Of a stretch of DNA of 5,206 nucleotides, positions 4,478 to 5,206 are shown piece by piece. Source of the DNA: Acidobacteriota bacterium (GTDB taxonomy: Bacteria; Acidobacteriota; Vicinamibacteria; Vicinamibacterales; UBA2999). A program made the position numbers and the translations under genes. Positions within the stretch are counted from its first letter, which is position 1. Each line of letters starts with the position of its first letter. The stretch is taken from positions 1 to 5,206 of the forward strand of contig JADZBZ010000488.1 in the NCBI GenBank assembly GCA_020851835.1, given 5' to 3'. The notes under the pieces were generated by a model. The model was not told the DNA's origin, searched no databases, and saw only the letters and a list, made by a program, of their open reading frames with translations.

Positions 4478-5206
4478 GGCGTGCGGAGGGGAGCCACCGA
4501 TGTGAGCTCCGACAGCGTCATGGGCGCGGTGCCGGGTGGGACGCTCACCTCGAACGCTGCCGGATCGATGGGCGTGTTCATCTGGAGCTGCTCAACACGC
4601 GCCAGCAGGTCCACCGTGCCGTCATCCGCGCGCAGCCGCACCTCGCTGGGCAGGCCGTTGACGACCTCGCGGTAGTCGGCCCGCCAGCCGCCGCCGTCGG
4701 CGGCCGCCACCTGCCACCGGCCCGCCCGCTCGCGGAGGAATACCGTGCGATTGCCCGGCGTCGACACGGCGCGCCAGCCGCGCGGCCATTGCCGGCCGTC
4801 GTGCGCCTCGCCTCCCGCGCCAAGGCATCCGGCCAGTACACGGCGCAGGTCGTCGGCTCCGACCGGCAGGCCCGTCAGGCGCTCGATGACGTCGGCTACC
4901 GACGCCGAAGCCAGCACGCGACGATCGCGCGGCAGCAGCAGGGTCGCCTGCTCCGCCCGCGCGGCCAGGATGAAGACGGGCGCTCCGAAGGGTGCCACCC
5001 CTTCGAGCCGCGCCATGCCGCCGCGTTCCAGACCGGCGATGATGCGTCCGCGCAGGCGTTGAGCGCCAGCCCGGCCCGACAGCGCCAGTTCCAGTGTCAG
5101 GGTGCGCAGACCCGCGCAGTGCGCGGTGGCCTGCTCGAAGAGCGGCACGGCGTCGGGCGCCGGCACGGCCGCCCCGGACGGCCGCGGCGGGAGGCGGGCC
5201 GCACAG
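4474..5206 (-). CDS. lolB: LolB-like outer-membrane lipoprotein, 5' end missing (runs off right edge)
   Basis: LolB-type proteins are lipoproteins that receive lipoproteins from LolA and insert them in the outer membrane; the related DUF4292-type proteins share the half-barrel fold. The reading frame is open to the right edge. Its first complete codon is Cys (5205-5203), followed by AARLPPRPSGAAVPAPD, which looks like the lipidated Cys and flexible linker of a lipoprotein; the signal peptide would lie outside the window. From that Cys, 243 residues are visible. The body has beta-rich segments such as LTLELALSG, RLRGRIIAGL, GMARLEGVAPFGAPVFIL and ATLLLP, then LTGLPVGADDLRRVLAG, and late strands ending in QLQMNTPIDPAAFEVSVPPG. 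A GTG at 5166 is possible as start but would discard the lipobox Cys. The function rests on fold-like pattern and on the conserved place just upstream of ispE; a generic LolA/LolB-fold lipoprotein is the alternative. Confidence 0.6.
   Translation of the reverse strand, partial: CAARLPPRPSGAAVPAPDAVPLFEQATAHCAGLRTLTLELALSGRAGAQRLRGRIIAGLERGGMARLEGVAPFGAPVFILAARAEQATLLLPRDRRVLASASVADVIERLTGLPVGADDLRRVLAGCLGAGGEAHDGRQWPRGWRAVSTPGNRTVFLRERAGRWQVAAADGGGWRADYREVVNGLPSEVRLRADDGTVDLLARVEQLQMNTPIDPAAFEVSVPPGTAPMTLSELTSVAPLRTP

Noticed and set aside
1..5206. Mobile element, CRISPR array, defence or toxin-antitoxin system
   Set aside because: No transposase, integrase, spaced direct repeats or foreign-looking gene is present; all intervals are filled by housekeeping genes with similar composition. 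The tRNA has no attachment-site duplication in the window.

Overview
The window is a GC-rich bacterial chromosome segment (about two thirds G+C by eye) in which every gene I can support lies on the minus strand, so it reads biologically from right to left. Gene order and protein character suggest a Gram-negative bacterium with an outer membrane. The GC-rich, Arg- and Ala-rich proteins are compatible with Acidobacteriota (for example Vicinamibacteria) or a deltaproteobacterial-type lineage, but this placement is an inference from style and synteny only.

Layout in transcription order: a LolB-like lipoprotein cut by the right edge (5206-4474); ispE, which overlaps it by 4 nt (4477-3560); a candidate promoter and tRNA-Gln(UUG) (3503-3429); prs, only 8 nt after the tRNA CCA end (3420-2464); rplY/ctc (2435-1743); pth, 2 nt later (1740-1111); a 109-nt leader with several inverted repeats (1110-1002); then rpsF (1001-546), rpsR (542-243) and rplI, cut by the left edge (230-1). 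The window is almost fully coding and the only notable non-coding stretches are 3504-3559 and 1002-1110.

The first block (lolB-ispE-tRNA-Gln-prs-rplY-pth) is an old, widely conserved cluster, known for example in Pseudomonas. It combines envelope lipoprotein handling, isoprenoid precursor synthesis (MEP pathway), PRPP supply, a 5S rRNA-binding ribosomal protein and peptidyl-tRNA recycling. The second block is the conserved rpsF-rpsR-rplI ribosomal operon, here without an ssb gene between rpsF and rpsR. ychF, which often follows pth, is not between the two blocks.

No undescribed system, mobile element, CRISPR array or foreign island is visible. The points worth a second look are small: a structured leader before rpsF that may be an S6:S18-type autoregulatory element, an SD-less prs start right behind a tRNA, a low-complexity hexamer repeat inside rpsR, and a charged C-terminal tail on bS6.
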